NCBI GenBank assembly: GCA_029932915.1
Contig: JAOZPE010000025.1
Span: 1 to 43,309, forward strand
Source of the DNA: Candidatus Krumholzibacteriia bacterium
GTDB lineage: Bacteria > Krumholzibacteriota > Krumholzibacteriia > JAJRXK01
Length of the DNA: 43,309 bases
Reading direction: 5' to 3'
In this document: positions 25,357 to 32,508 of the stretch, piece by piece
Numbering within the stretch: position 1 is the stretch's first letter
How the letters are laid out: each line of letters opens with the position of its first letter
Notes under the pieces: generated by a model
Told to the model about the DNA's origin: nothing
Seen by the model: only the letters and a program-made list of their open reading frames with translations
The model's database searches: none
Made by a program: the position numbers and the translations under genes

Positions 25357-25389
25357 GGAAATCTTGCCGCGGGCGCAGGATCTGCGCCC
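25357..25389 (+). promoter_or_regulatory. Possible ECF-type promoter and inverted repeat before the sigma-factor gene
   Basis: GGAAATC (25357-25363) and TCTG (25381-25384), 17 nt apart, resemble sigma-E-type -35 (GGAACTT) and -10 (TCTGA) elements, which would imply autoregulation. A perfect inverted repeat GGGCGCAG-GAT-CTGCGCCC (25371-25389) overlaps the -10. It sits in the divergent gap between the GNAT and sigma genes. Confidence 0.35.
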
Positions 25390-25457
25390 TTCCTACGTTG
25401 TGGTGGATGATGAGCGGAAGGCGCCCACCGCGCGTATCTGGCAAAGACGGCGGAGTG

Positions 25458-26036
25458 ATGGAACCCGATCACCGTGACGATGAGATCTGGATGGCGCGCA
25501 TCGCCCAGGGCGACGACAGCGCGTTCCGTCTGCTCGTCGATCACTGGGAACGGCCCCTGATCTCCTTCTTCGTCCACTGCCTGGGCGACGAGGAGGAGGC
25601 TCGCGATCTTGCACAGGAAACCTTCCTTCGGGTCTACCGTCACGCGGGGCACTATCGTGCCGAGGGCCGCTTTCGCTCCTGGCTCTTCCGCATCGCCGGC
25701 AATCTCTGCCGCGGGCGCCATCGGCGGCGGCGCCTGGTGCAATGGGTTCCCTTCCTGGGTGCTTCGTCCCATCACGAGATGCGTTCCCCGCGAAGCCAGG
25801 AAGCCGATGCCCAACACGAAGCCGATGAATTCTCGCGCCTTTTGAGGGAAGTGCTCGACGCGTTGCCCCTGCGCCAGCGCATGGCCTTCACCCTGCGCCG
25901 TATCGAGGAGTTGTCCTACCGGGAGATCGCCGAGGCGATGGGCACGACGGAGTCGGCGGTGGAATCCCTCCTGGTGCGGGCGACCCGTTTCGTCCAGAGC
26001 GATCTCCGACGGAGAGGGATCTCCGCCGACGGCTGA
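25458..26036 (+). CDS. ECF-type RNA polymerase sigma factor
   Basis: 192 aa. The ATG at 25458 follows CGGAG closely. Region 2 is clear (DEEEARDLAQETFLRVYRHAGHYR, then FRSWLFRIAGNLCRGRHRRRR). Region 4 is LPLRQRMAFTLRRIEELSYREIAEAMGTTESAVESLLVRA. No extra C-terminal domain is present. The next gene is its likely anti-sigma factor, followed by two periplasmic stress proteins, so the regulon probably answers envelope or metal stress. Confidence 0.93.
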   Translation: MEPDHRDDEIWMARIAQGDDSAFRLLVDHWERPLISFFVHCLGDEEEARDLAQETFLRVYRHAGHYRAEGRFRSWLFRIAGNLCRGRHRRRRLVQWVPFLGASSHHEMRSPRSQEADAQHEADEFSRLLREVLDALPLRQRMAFTLRRIEELSYREIAEAMGTTESAVESLLVRATRFVQSDLRRRGISADG

Positions 26037-26093
26037 TTCTTTCCGCGCAGGAGTCGGTCCCCTCCTGCGTTGGGGTTCTCGAGAGGTGAGAAC

Positions 26094-26534
26094 ATGTCGA
26101 CCACGGAACATCCCCAGCGACTGACGGCCTTCGCCGACGGCGAGCTGAGCGAGGCGGAAGCGGAGGCGATCCGACGCCACGTGCAGGGCTGTCCGGTCTG
26201 TGCTGCCGAGCTCGAGGCCCTGGGCCGGTTGCAGCACCGTACGGCCCGCCTGGCCGAGGTCCCATCCGGAGCCTCCTTGTGGCCACGGATCGCCGATCGT
26301 GTGCCCTCCGCCCGGCGCGGGCATCCGGCCTGGCCGGAGCGCATGGCCTACGCTGCGCTGGTGGCGGTCGGCTTGTTCCTTGGAGCGTGGGCCGGCTGGA
26401 GCAGCGCCTCCGGGCCGGCGCCCACGGAGACGGGAGGCGAACTATTGGCCTCCAGTTCGCTCTTCGGTGACCCCTCGGGGGATCTCGCCTCGCAATATCT
26501 CGACACGACCCTGTCCGAGGAGGATCGGCCATGA
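26094..26534 (+). CDS. Membrane-bound zinc-finger anti-sigma factor
   Basis: 146 aa. The ATG at 26094 has GAGAGGTGAG upstream. The N-terminus has LTAFADGELSEAEAEAIRRHVQGCPVCAAE, the H-x3-C-x2-C zinc-binding anti-sigma motif. One membrane span lies near residues 83-105 (MAYAALVAVGLFLGAWAGW). A 40-residue periplasmic tail ends in STLSEEDRP-like acidic residues. It would hold the upstream sigma factor at the inner membrane. It overlaps the next gene by 4 nt. Confidence 0.88.
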   Translation: MSTTEHPQRLTAFADGELSEAEAEAIRRHVQGCPVCAAELEALGRLQHRTARLAEVPSGASLWPRIADRVPSARRGHPAWPERMAYAALVAVGLFLGAWAGWSSASGPAPTETGGELLASSSLFGDPSGDLASQYLDTTLSEEDRP

Positions 26535-27109
26535 GCCGGATCCCCCGTATCGTGCTCGCCGTCTCGGTGGCCCTGAACCTGGGCTTCGCCACCGCCTGGG
26601 CCCTTCAACACAGCGGGTGGTTGGATGCACACCGCTCCCCGGTGGCGCGACAGGACCCGAGTGGAACGCGTGGGCGGAGTGGAGGGGGTTGGAGCCAGGG
26701 CCAGGAGGGCTGGAGCATGGCCGGTCGAGGACCCGGACGAGAGGCCGGACGATGGGAGCGGGGTGACTGGGCGCGGTCGCGAGCCCGTTGGCTCGGAACC
26801 AATCTGCACCTGGAGGCCGACCGACGTGACGCCCTTCGGGACAGCCTGCGGAGCCTGGAGCCCCAGCTCATGGAGGCGCGGCGCGCGTTGAGAGAGGCCC
26901 GGCGAGCCTTCCGCGACGAGATGATGAAACCGGAGGTGGATCGCCAGCAGGTCTTCCGGTGCAGCGCGGAGGTGAGCCGTTGCCAGGCACGTCTGGACAG
27001 CCTCATCACCGAAGCACTCGTCCGGGAATCGAAGGTCCTGCGTCCGGAGGAACGGCACGGACCGGGACCCTGGTTCCCCCATCCACGGCATCGGACGATG
27101 CCTCGCTAG
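26531..27109 (+). CDS. Periplasmic heavy-metal-sensor-like protein (CnrX/Metal_resist type)
   Basis: 192 aa. An N-terminal anchor or signal (IVLAVSVALNLGFATAWAL) is followed by a Gly/Arg-rich linker. A long alpha-helical region (LEADRRDALRDSLRSLEPQLMEARRALREARRAFRDEMMKPEVDRQQV) has the pattern of CnrX/Spy-like proteins. The C-terminus has several His residues (HGPGPWFPHPRHR). It overlaps the anti-sigma gene as ATGA. It may sense metal or misfolded protein and signal to the anti-sigma factor. The metal identity is not visible. Confidence 0.7.
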   Translation: MSRIPRIVLAVSVALNLGFATAWALQHSGWLDAHRSPVARQDPSGTRGRSGGGWSQGQEGWSMAGRGPGREAGRWERGDWARSRARWLGTNLHLEADRRDALRDSLRSLEPQLMEARRALREARRAFRDEMMKPEVDRQQVFRCSAEVSRCQARLDSLITEALVRESKVLRPEERHGPGPWFPHPRHRTMPR

Positions 27110-27139
27110 TCGAGCGATGATGATGTTCTCGAACGAGGC

Positions 27140-27158
27140 GGGCCGAACGCTTCGGCCC
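27140..27158. other. Intercistronic hairpin before the Spy-like gene
   Basis: GGGCCGAA-CGC-TTCGGCCC is a perfect 8-bp stem with a 3-nt loop between two genes of the stress operon. It could stabilise or attenuate the transcript. Confidence 0.5.
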
Positions 27159-27197
27159 CCCCATGAACACCGCACCGCGGTTGAAGGAGGAAACGAG

Positions 27198-27809
27198 ATG
27201 AGGATGAAGAAGGGTTGGATCCCGATGGCCCTGGGTCTCGTGCTCGCGATGGGCATGATCACCACCGTGGCCCTGGCACAACCGATGGCACCGCCGGCGA
27301 AGGCCGGCATGGGCAGGATGGGCATGGGCCCGCGCACGGGCTTCGGTCCCGAGGCGATGATGGAGCAACTGGGCTTGAGCGAAGAGCAGCAGGCCAAGCT
27401 CCAGGAGCTGCGCCTGAAGCACCAGCAGCAGCAGGTGGTGCTCCGGGGTGAGATCGACGCGGCCGAGGCTCGGCTCGAGGCGCTCCTCCTCGATCCCGAG
27501 GCACAGCGCAAGGAGGTCCTCAAGGCGGGTTCGGTGGTATCCGAACTGCGCAGCAAGCTGCAGGCCCAGCGCCTCGCCCATCGCATGGATGTCCGGGCGC
27601 TGCTCACTCCCGAACAACGTGCCCAGCTGGTCCAGTGGAAGGCCATGCACCATCGTCGCGGCCACGGTGGAGACTGGGGTTGCCGGGGCGAGCGCGGTCC
27701 GCGCGGCTCGGGCCACGGTCACGCCTATCGCCGCGGCCGGGGACCGGCGATGCGCGGGATGGGGCCCATGAATCCTCCCGTCCTCCAGGAGGAAGACGAG
27801 GAGATCTGA
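27198..27809 (+). CDS. Spy/CpxP-like periplasmic chaperone-type protein (LTxxQ family)
   Basis: 203 aa. The ATG at 27198 has AAGGAGG 9 nt upstream. The signal peptide ends in VALAQ. The mature part starts with a Met/Gly-rich stretch and continues with helices that include GLSEEQQAKLQELRLKHQQQQ and the LTPEQRAQL (LTxxQ) motif. The tail is His/Arg/Gly-rich (HHRRGHGGDWGCRGERG), compatible with metal binding. It is the last gene of the sigma-factor cluster and likely a target of it. Confidence 0.82.
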   Translation: MRMKKGWIPMALGLVLAMGMITTVALAQPMAPPAKAGMGRMGMGPRTGFGPEAMMEQLGLSEEQQAKLQELRLKHQQQQVVLRGEIDAAEARLEALLLDPEAQRKEVLKAGSVVSELRSKLQAQRLAHRMDVRALLTPEQRAQLVQWKAMHHRRGHGGDWGCRGERGPRGSGHGHAYRRGRGPAMRGMGPMNPPVLQEEDEEI

Positions 27810-27838
27810 GCCGTCCCCGCGGCAACGCACGACGGGAA

Positions 27839-27870
27839 AAGCCCCGCGCCGGCTGGCGCGGGGCTTTCTT
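27839..27870 (+). terminator. Intrinsic terminator of the stress operon
   Basis: GCCCCGCGCC (27841-27850), loop GGCT, GGCGCGGGGC (27855-27864), then TTTCTT, 31 nt after the Spy-like stop. The minus-strand gene ending at 27897 converges on it. Confidence 0.9.
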
Positions 27871-27896
27871 GCTCGTTCTCGAAGAACGCGAATCGA

Positions 27897-28592
27897 CTAG
27901 AAGCGGGACTTCATGGAGCCCCAGCTCGTCTCCTCGGTCGGGATCGTGCAGGACGGGCTGTTGTCCGCACCGGGCGTGTCATAGCTGTCGACACACAGGC
28001 CGTTCTCGCCGTCGAAGGTTCCGATCATCCACTGATCGCCGCACTTGAACACGTGGCCCGGAACATAGCTGCCGTCCGGACCGACCTGGGTGTCACAGTA
28101 CACCAGGTCGCCGCTTCCCACCGACTCGACGAGCGCAACGCACTCGACCATCTCGGTCCAGGGGGTCACGTCGAGGATGCCGTCGTCATCGGTGTCCAGG
28201 TCGTCGCCGTTGGCACCGGTGAAGCCGGTCACCAGCAGGTGCGTGACGTTGTCGCTGTTCTCGAAGTTCAGGGTGAGATCGACATCGTAGCCACTGCACA
28301 CGCCGGTGGTGCCGGCCTTGTGCACGGCAAGGTAGCCGTCGCTCTGGATGGCCTGACCCGTCAGATCGGTGACGCTCTCGATGACGCCGGATCCACCGCT
28401 TCCATCGCCGATGACCAGGTAGGTGTATCCGTCGAGCGACTCACCGGGCATGCCCGCGAGTTCGAAGTACTCGTCGGTGTCTGCGCCCGCGTTGTCGATG
28501 CGAATTTCGTTGATGGTGACCGCTTGCGCCGCGAGCGGCACGAGCAGGCTCAGGGCGAGGACGCCCATGAAGATCTTCTTGAGCAAACTCAT
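27897..28592 (-). CDS. Secreted lamin-tail-domain-like protein with an ExTxWGxxKxxF C-terminus
   Basis: 231 aa. The signal peptide (LKKIFMGVLALSLLVPLAAQA) is cut before VTINEIRID. The mature protein has the lamin-tail pattern INEIRIDNAGADTDEYFELAGMPGESLDGYTYLVIGDG. A later Asp-rich TDDDGILD could bind calcium. It ends PTEETSWGSMKSRF, matching the terminus of the cohesin protein at 5599-6579. Probably exported; function unknown. GAGGAGG lies about 11 nt upstream of the ATG. Confidence 0.8.
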   Translation of the reverse strand: MSLLKKIFMGVLALSLLVPLAAQAVTINEIRIDNAGADTDEYFELAGMPGESLDGYTYLVIGDGSGGSGVIESVTDLTGQAIQSDGYLAVHKAGTTGVCSGYDVDLTLNFENSDNVTHLLVTGFTGANGDDLDTDDDGILDVTPWTEMVECVALVESVGSGDLVYCDTQVGPDGSYVPGHVFKCGDQWMIGTFDGENGLCVDSYDTPGADNSPSCTIPTEETSWGSMKSRF

Positions 28593-28690
28593 TGGTGCAT
28601 AGCCTCCTCAGCGCCCACTTGACCCACCGGCATATGCCACGGGCCAAGGAGCTTGGTTTCAGGAATACCGGAATTCCGGGGCTTTGTTCG

Positions 28691-28720
28691 ATTATAGACG
28701 TTTCGAGGCGGTGGAATCAA
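28691..28720 (-). promoter_or_regulatory. Sigma-70 promoter of the lamin-tail-like gene
   Basis: On the minus strand TTGATT (28720-28715), an 18-nt spacer and a perfect TATAAT (28696-28691) stand about 100 nt before the start codon. The predicted leader carries two palindromes: CCGGAATTCCGG (28668-28679) near the transcription start and GGCATATGCC (28629-28638). Confidence 0.7.
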
Positions 28721-28765
28721 TCTCGCCGATCAAAAACCATCCAGCCGGGCTTCTTCTCCACGAAC

Positions 28766-28796
28766 GCAGGGGCCGCGGACATGCCCCGGCCCCTGC
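28766..28796 (-). terminator. Hairpin downstream of the bactofilin gene
   Basis: GCAGGGGCCG (28766-28775) pairs with CGGCCCCTGC (28787-28796) over an 11-nt loop, about 38 nt past the bactofilin stop. A T5 run lies some 30 nt further on the minus strand, so its strength as a terminator is uncertain. Confidence 0.5.
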
Positions 28797-28833
28797 ATCG
28801 GTGAAGCGCCATAAGCGGATGAAACGGGAGAAG

Positions 28834-29280
28834 CTACGAGCTCGCCATCTTCTCCTTCTGGTCCTTCGGGGAAGGAGCCGCTGCCGGTGGGGCCGGGCGG
28901 CCGCTCGACGCCGGATTCTTGCCCATCGAACAGGATCCCTCAAAGACCACCCCCTCGTCGATCACGAGGCGGGCCGTCTTGATGTCGCCCTCGAGCGTGC
29001 TGCCCGACTGCAGTTCGATCTTGTCGTCGGCGGTGATGTTGCCCAGCACCTTGCCTCCGATGACCGCGTTGTGGGCGAAGATCTCCCCCTTCACCACTCC
29101 CGTCTTTCCCACCACCAGGGTGTCGGGGTGACGGATGGTTCCCTCCAGTTCACCCTCGATGCGAAAGGTTCCCTTGACCTCGACCTCTCCCTTGAAGCGG
29201 CAACCCTGGGCCAGGATGGAGGTCGCCCGGGGATCCCCGCGATCCACGGGGCCGTCGATTTCGTTTTCCTTGCCGAACAT
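28834..29280 (-). CDS. Bactofilin
   Basis: 148 aa. The central bactofilin (DUF583) beta-helix runs from about residue 20 to 115 (TSILAQGCRFKGEVEVKGTFRIEGELEGTI and NAVIGGKVLGNITADDKIELQSGSTLEGDI). The short tails are disordered; the C-terminal one is Pro/Ala/Lys-rich. Bactofilins polymerise into membrane-associated filaments that localise cell-wall enzymes. The gene directly upstream, 37 nt away, encodes an M23 endopeptidase, a known pairing. Confidence 0.93.
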   Translation of the reverse strand: MFGKENEIDGPVDRGDPRATSILAQGCRFKGEVEVKGTFRIEGELEGTIRHPDTLVVGKTGVVKGEIFAHNAVIGGKVLGNITADDKIELQSGSTLEGDIKTARLVIDEGVVFEGSCSMGKNPASSGRPAPPAAAPSPKDQKEKMASS

Positions 29281-29317
29281 GTCTAACCTCTCTTGGCGGG
29301 CGCGAAGTGACGCCGCG

Positions 29318-30106
29318 CTACTTGGGTTCCAGGTACTGCCGCGGGTCGACGGGCCTGCCGTCGACGCGGATCTCGAAATGCAGGTGCGGCGCGCTGCTGC
29401 GCCCCGTGTTGCCCAGGAGGGCGATCACCTGCCCCCGTTCCACCTCTTGACCGCTGCGGACGAGCAGCCGCTGGTTGTGGGCGTACAGGGTACTATAGCC
29501 GAAGCCGTGGTCGATGACGACATAGTTGCCCAACCACTCGTCGTAGCTGGTCTCCACCACCTTCCCCCGGCCGGCCGCATGGATCGGCGCCCCGTAGGGA
29601 GCCACCAGATCGAGGCCGGGATGGGCCTTCCCCCCCGCCTCCTTCTCGTAGAACTCCTTGGACACATAGCCCTCCACCGGCCACAGGGTCGGCGCGTAGG
29701 CGCGGATGGAGGCCGCCGCCTTGAGGTGATCCACACCCACGAGCTCCAAGGGGGTCGCCGGAGCCGTCTGGGTCGAGTCGACCGCCGCCCTCTCGATCGC
29801 CGACCCGCTCTCCGCCCCGAGCATGGCCAGGATCTGGGCCTTCAGGGCGGTCAGATCCTCGATCTCCTGGTTCAGCCGGTCGATCTGGGCCACCTGCCGG
29901 CGCAGATCCGCGTTCTCCACCTGGAGCTGCTCGAGTTGGCGCCCGCGCCGCAGGGCCCGCGAATAGTCCACGAGAAAGAAGGTCAAAGCGAGGAGGAAGA
30001 GCACGAGCAGGCCCAGGGCGGTCATCACCAGCACGCGCGAGACCGTGTACTGGCGGGTGCCCGCATGATCGGTGGGAACGATGATGATGTTCCACGAGCG
30101 GTTCAC
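29318..30106 (-). CDS. Membrane-anchored M23 (LytM-type) endopeptidase
   Basis: 262 aa. There is a short cytoplasmic N-terminus, a membrane span near 28-47 (ALGLLVLFLLALTFFLV) and a coiled coil (RQLEQLQVENADLRRQVAQIDRLNQEIEDL). The M23 domain starts near residue 145. The Zn-site residues are present: H-x3-D in AHPGLD, and the H-x-H of SSAPHLHFEIRVDG. It should cut peptidoglycan cross-bridges. It is the first gene of the pair with bactofilin. Confidence 0.93.
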   Translation of the reverse strand: MNRSWNIIIVPTDHAGTRQYTVSRVLVMTALGLLVLFLLALTFFLVDYSRALRRGRQLEQLQVENADLRRQVAQIDRLNQEIEDLTALKAQILAMLGAESGSAIERAAVDSTQTAPATPLELVGVDHLKAAASIRAYAPTLWPVEGYVSKEFYEKEAGGKAHPGLDLVAPYGAPIHAAGRGKVVETSYDEWLGNYVVIDHGFGYSTLYAHNQRLLVRSGQEVERGQVIALLGNTGRSSAPHLHFEIRVDGRPVDPRQYLEPK

Positions 30107-30423
30107 TGTGCTCCCGCTTTCCGTGAGCTCGGGGGGATCCCGGGCGCTGCCGCGCCAGTTTCGTCCCCCGCAAGGCCCCCGTCAAGCCCGCCCGGCCGTT
30201 TGCAGCGGACAGACCGGGGGACCGCAGGCAGGGATCCCCAGGGTTGGGGACAGAGTGGGGAAAAACCAGGCCGGAACCCCTGCCGTTTGCTAGCAACTGT
30301 TGTATTTACAGTATGTTACCGTTATTTTGGGTTTTCCCCGCCAAACCCGTCCGGCCTCCGGACACGAGGCCAATTCCTTGTCACCGCACACGAACCCCCA
30401 CCGCTTCGGATCGACCCCATCCC
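30107..30423. other. 317-bp intergenic region with an AT-rich promoter-like patch
   Basis: No gene is seen. The stretch 30290-30345 is far more AT-rich than its surroundings. It contains ACTGT-N7-ACAGT and several TA-rich hexamers, and it lies upstream of the minus-strand M23-bactofilin pair. It probably holds that promoter, but I cannot assign boxes. Confidence 0.4.
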
Positions 30424-31329
30424 TCACAGGCGGGGGTCGATTCCCATCCGCTCGAGAAGTCCTTCGAGCTCTTCATCCGAGAAGAAGGGAATCTCGATCC
30501 GGCCCTTCTGCCCTCGCCGGTGGATGCGGGCGGCCGCCCCCAGGTGGTGGCGCAGGCGATCCTCCAGTTCCGCGACCACCCTTCCATCGGGGCCGCCGGG
30601 GCCTCGGCTCCGGCGCTTCCGGCGCGCGCCCCCAACGCGGACCAGCCGCCGGGCCTCGTGCTCCAGCGCTCGCACCGTCAGGCCTTTCCGTGCGGCATGG
30701 CGGGCGAGTCTCAGCCGTGCCTCCTCCTCTTCCACCGCGAGCAGGGCCCGGGCGTGTCCCATCGTCAGTTCCCCTCGCTCGAGGAATTCCCGGATGGTCC
30801 CATCGAGCTGCAGCAGGCGCAGCGAATTGCTCACCGCGCTGCGGCTCTTGCCGAGGATCTCCGCGAGTTCCTGGTGGGTTGCCCCCAGCGCCTCCATGAT
30901 GGTCCGGTAGGCCTCGGCCTCTTCCAGTGCATTGAGGTTCTCGCGCTGGATGTTCTCCAGCAAAGCCAGCTTCATCGATTCGGTCTCGTCCACCGTGCAC
31001 ACCAGGGCCGGGATCTCGGCCAGGCCCGCGCGGGCCGCGGCCCGCATCCGTCGCTCACCGGCGATCAGCTCGTACTCGTCTCCCTGCCGCCGGACCAGGA
31101 CCGGCTGCAGGACGCCGTTCCGTCGGATCGAGGCGCTGAGTTCCTCCAGGGCGTCCTCGTCCATGCGATGGCGTGGTTGATGGGGATTGGGGCGCAGGCG
31201 AGCCAGGGGAACCATCACCGCCTCCCGCTCCCCCAGCAGGAGCGCGGGGTGCAGGCGGGCCGCCCCCCCGGGTGTCACCGAGTCGCCGAAGAGGGCGGAA
31301 AGCCCTTTACCCAACGCGCGTTTCGCCAT
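30424..31329 (-). CDS. parB: Chromosome-partitioning protein ParB
   Basis: 301 aa. The N-terminus MAKRALGKGLSALFG is typical of chromosomal ParB. The ParB/Sulfiredoxin-like domain includes LRPNPHQPRHRMDEDALEELSASI and the CTP-binding motif GERRMRAAARAG. The helix-turn-helix is HQELAEILGKSRSAVSNSLRLL, followed by GHARALLAV. The C-terminal dimerisation domain is GRIEIPFFSDEELEGLLERM. It loads at parS and spreads as a CTP-dependent clamp. Its start overlaps the end of parA by 23 nt. Confidence 0.97.
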   Translation of the reverse strand: MAKRALGKGLSALFGDSVTPGGAARLHPALLLGEREAVMVPLARLRPNPHQPRHRMDEDALEELSASIRRNGVLQPVLVRRQGDEYELIAGERRMRAAARAGLAEIPALVCTVDETESMKLALLENIQRENLNALEEAEAYRTIMEALGATHQELAEILGKSRSAVSNSLRLLQLDGTIREFLERGELTMGHARALLAVEEEEARLRLARHAARKGLTVRALEHEARRLVRVGGARRKRRSRGPGGPDGRVVAELEDRLRHHLGAAARIHRRGQKGRIEIPFFSDEELEGLLERMGIDPRL

Positions 31330-32083
31330 GACGAATGACCTCCTTGGCCAACTGCAGATAACTCTGGGCGCCCGTACTCTGGATGTCGTGGAGGAGAACC
31401 GGGGCCCCGAAGGAGGGGCTCTCTCCCAGCGTGACGTTCCGCGGGATCACCGTCTCATAGACCGTCGAGCCGAAGTACTCCTTGGCCTCCTGGGCCACCT
31501 GATTGCTCAGCCGCAGCCGCCGGTCGTACATCGTCAACAGCACGCCCTCGATGCGCAGGGCTGGATTGAGTCTCTCCTGGACCAGCCGGATCGTGCTCAA
31601 CAACTGGGTCAGGCCCTCCAGGGCGTAGTATTCACACTGGATGGGGATCAGGACCGAATCGGCGGCCGTGAGCGCGTTCAGGGTGAGCATGCCCAGGCTG
31701 GGGGGTGTATCCAGGAGGATGTAGTCGAAGCGATCGCGCACCGGGGCGATGGCATCGCGCAGACAGCTCTCGCGCTCCTCGGCCTCCACCAGCTCGATTT
31801 CCGCTCCGGTCAGACGCTGGTCGGCGGGAAGGACCTTCAGATGCGGCAATTCCGTGTCGCGAATGAGGTCCTCCGGCGGCACGTCTCCCGACAGGAGCTC
31901 ATAGGAGGTCCGCTCCTCGGGCGCGGGCCGTGCGCCCACGCCGCTGCTGGCGTTGCCCTGGGGGTCGAAGTCCAGCAGCAGGACCCGCTTCTCCGCCACG
32001 GCAAGGCTGGCCCCCAGATTGACCACCGTGGTCGTCTTGCCCACGCCGCCCTTCTGGTTCGAAACCGCGATGACCCGTCCCAT
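31307..32083 (-). CDS. parA: Chromosome-partitioning ATPase ParA/Soj
   Basis: 258 aa. The deviant Walker A KGGVGKTTT begins at K11. The Walker A' and B regions are VLLLDFDPQGNASSG and DYILLDTPPSLGMLTLNAL. No extra N-terminal DNA-binding domain is present, so it is the short chromosomal Soj type. It works with ParB and the parS cluster immediately upstream to separate origins. Confidence 0.97.
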   Translation of the reverse strand: MGRVIAVSNQKGGVGKTTTVVNLGASLAVAEKRVLLLDFDPQGNASSGVGARPAPEERTSYELLSGDVPPEDLIRDTELPHLKVLPADQRLTGAEIELVEAEERESCLRDAIAPVRDRFDYILLDTPPSLGMLTLNALTAADSVLIPIQCEYYALEGLTQLLSTIRLVQERLNPALRIEGVLLTMYDRRLRLSNQVAQEAKEYFGSTVYETVIPRNVTLGESPSFGAPVLLHDIQSTGAQSYLQLAKEVIRHGETRVG

Positions 32084-32253
32084 AGTTCCTCCGCCCTCGG
32101 TAGAGGCTGGAAAACGAGGCCCTGCCGGGCCTTTCCATGACAGGCACTTTGGCGCAAAAGCGCCGGGACCGCAAGCAACGAGTCGTCACCGGGGCGCTCC
32201 GGAGCCATGTTTCACGTGAAACTTCCGCAACAGGGCTCACCCGGAGGCGAGGT

Positions 32254-32326
32254 CCATCATGTTCCACGTGGAACATCCCGGACGGGTTCTGCCGCCCCGA
32301 CCACCTGCAATGTTTCACGTGGAACA
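32254..32326. repeat. 73-bp direct repeat carrying two parS sites, copy 1
   Basis: Matches 32409-32481 over 73 bp with one difference (C at 32264, T at 32419). Each copy includes two parS sites and the 35-bp spacer between them. The repeats are 155 bp apart, showing that the cluster grew by segment duplication. Confidence 0.9.
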
Positions 32327-32408
32327 TCGAACGGCGCACCCGTCGGGGGTCGGCCGGGAAGGTGTTTCACGTGAAACCATCGGATGCAGGCCACACCATG
32401 GGGATCGC

Positions 32409-32481
32409 CCATCATGTTTCACGTGGAACATCCCGGACGGGTTCTGCCGCCCCGACCACCTGCAATGTTTCACGTGGAACA
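32409..32481. repeat. 73-bp direct repeat carrying two parS sites, copy 2
   Basis: Second copy of the unit at 32254-32326. Confidence 0.9.
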
Positions 32482-32508
32482 CCCGGGACGAGCCGCCCCG
32501 GGGGCGGC

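Larger units (their letters stand above)
32208..32481. promoter_or_regulatory. parS: Cluster of six parS centromere sites
   Basis: Six 16-bp sites match the parS consensus TGTTTCACGTGAAACA. They are: 32208-32223 TGTTTCACGTGAAACT; 32260-32275 TGTTCCACGTGGAACA; 32311-32326, 32415-32430 and 32466-32481 TGTTTCACGTGGAACA; and 32363-32378 TGTTTCACGTGAAACC. They are spaced about 51-52 bp apart, roughly five helical turns. The cluster fills the gap between rsmG and parA, about 5 kb from oriC. It probably serves both as the ParB loading centre and to autoregulate parAB. Confidence 0.95.

Noticed and set aside
32208-32481. Regularly spaced repeats that could suggest a CRISPR array
   Set aside because: The repeated unit is the known parS palindrome, spacers are partly identical copies, and no cas gene is near.
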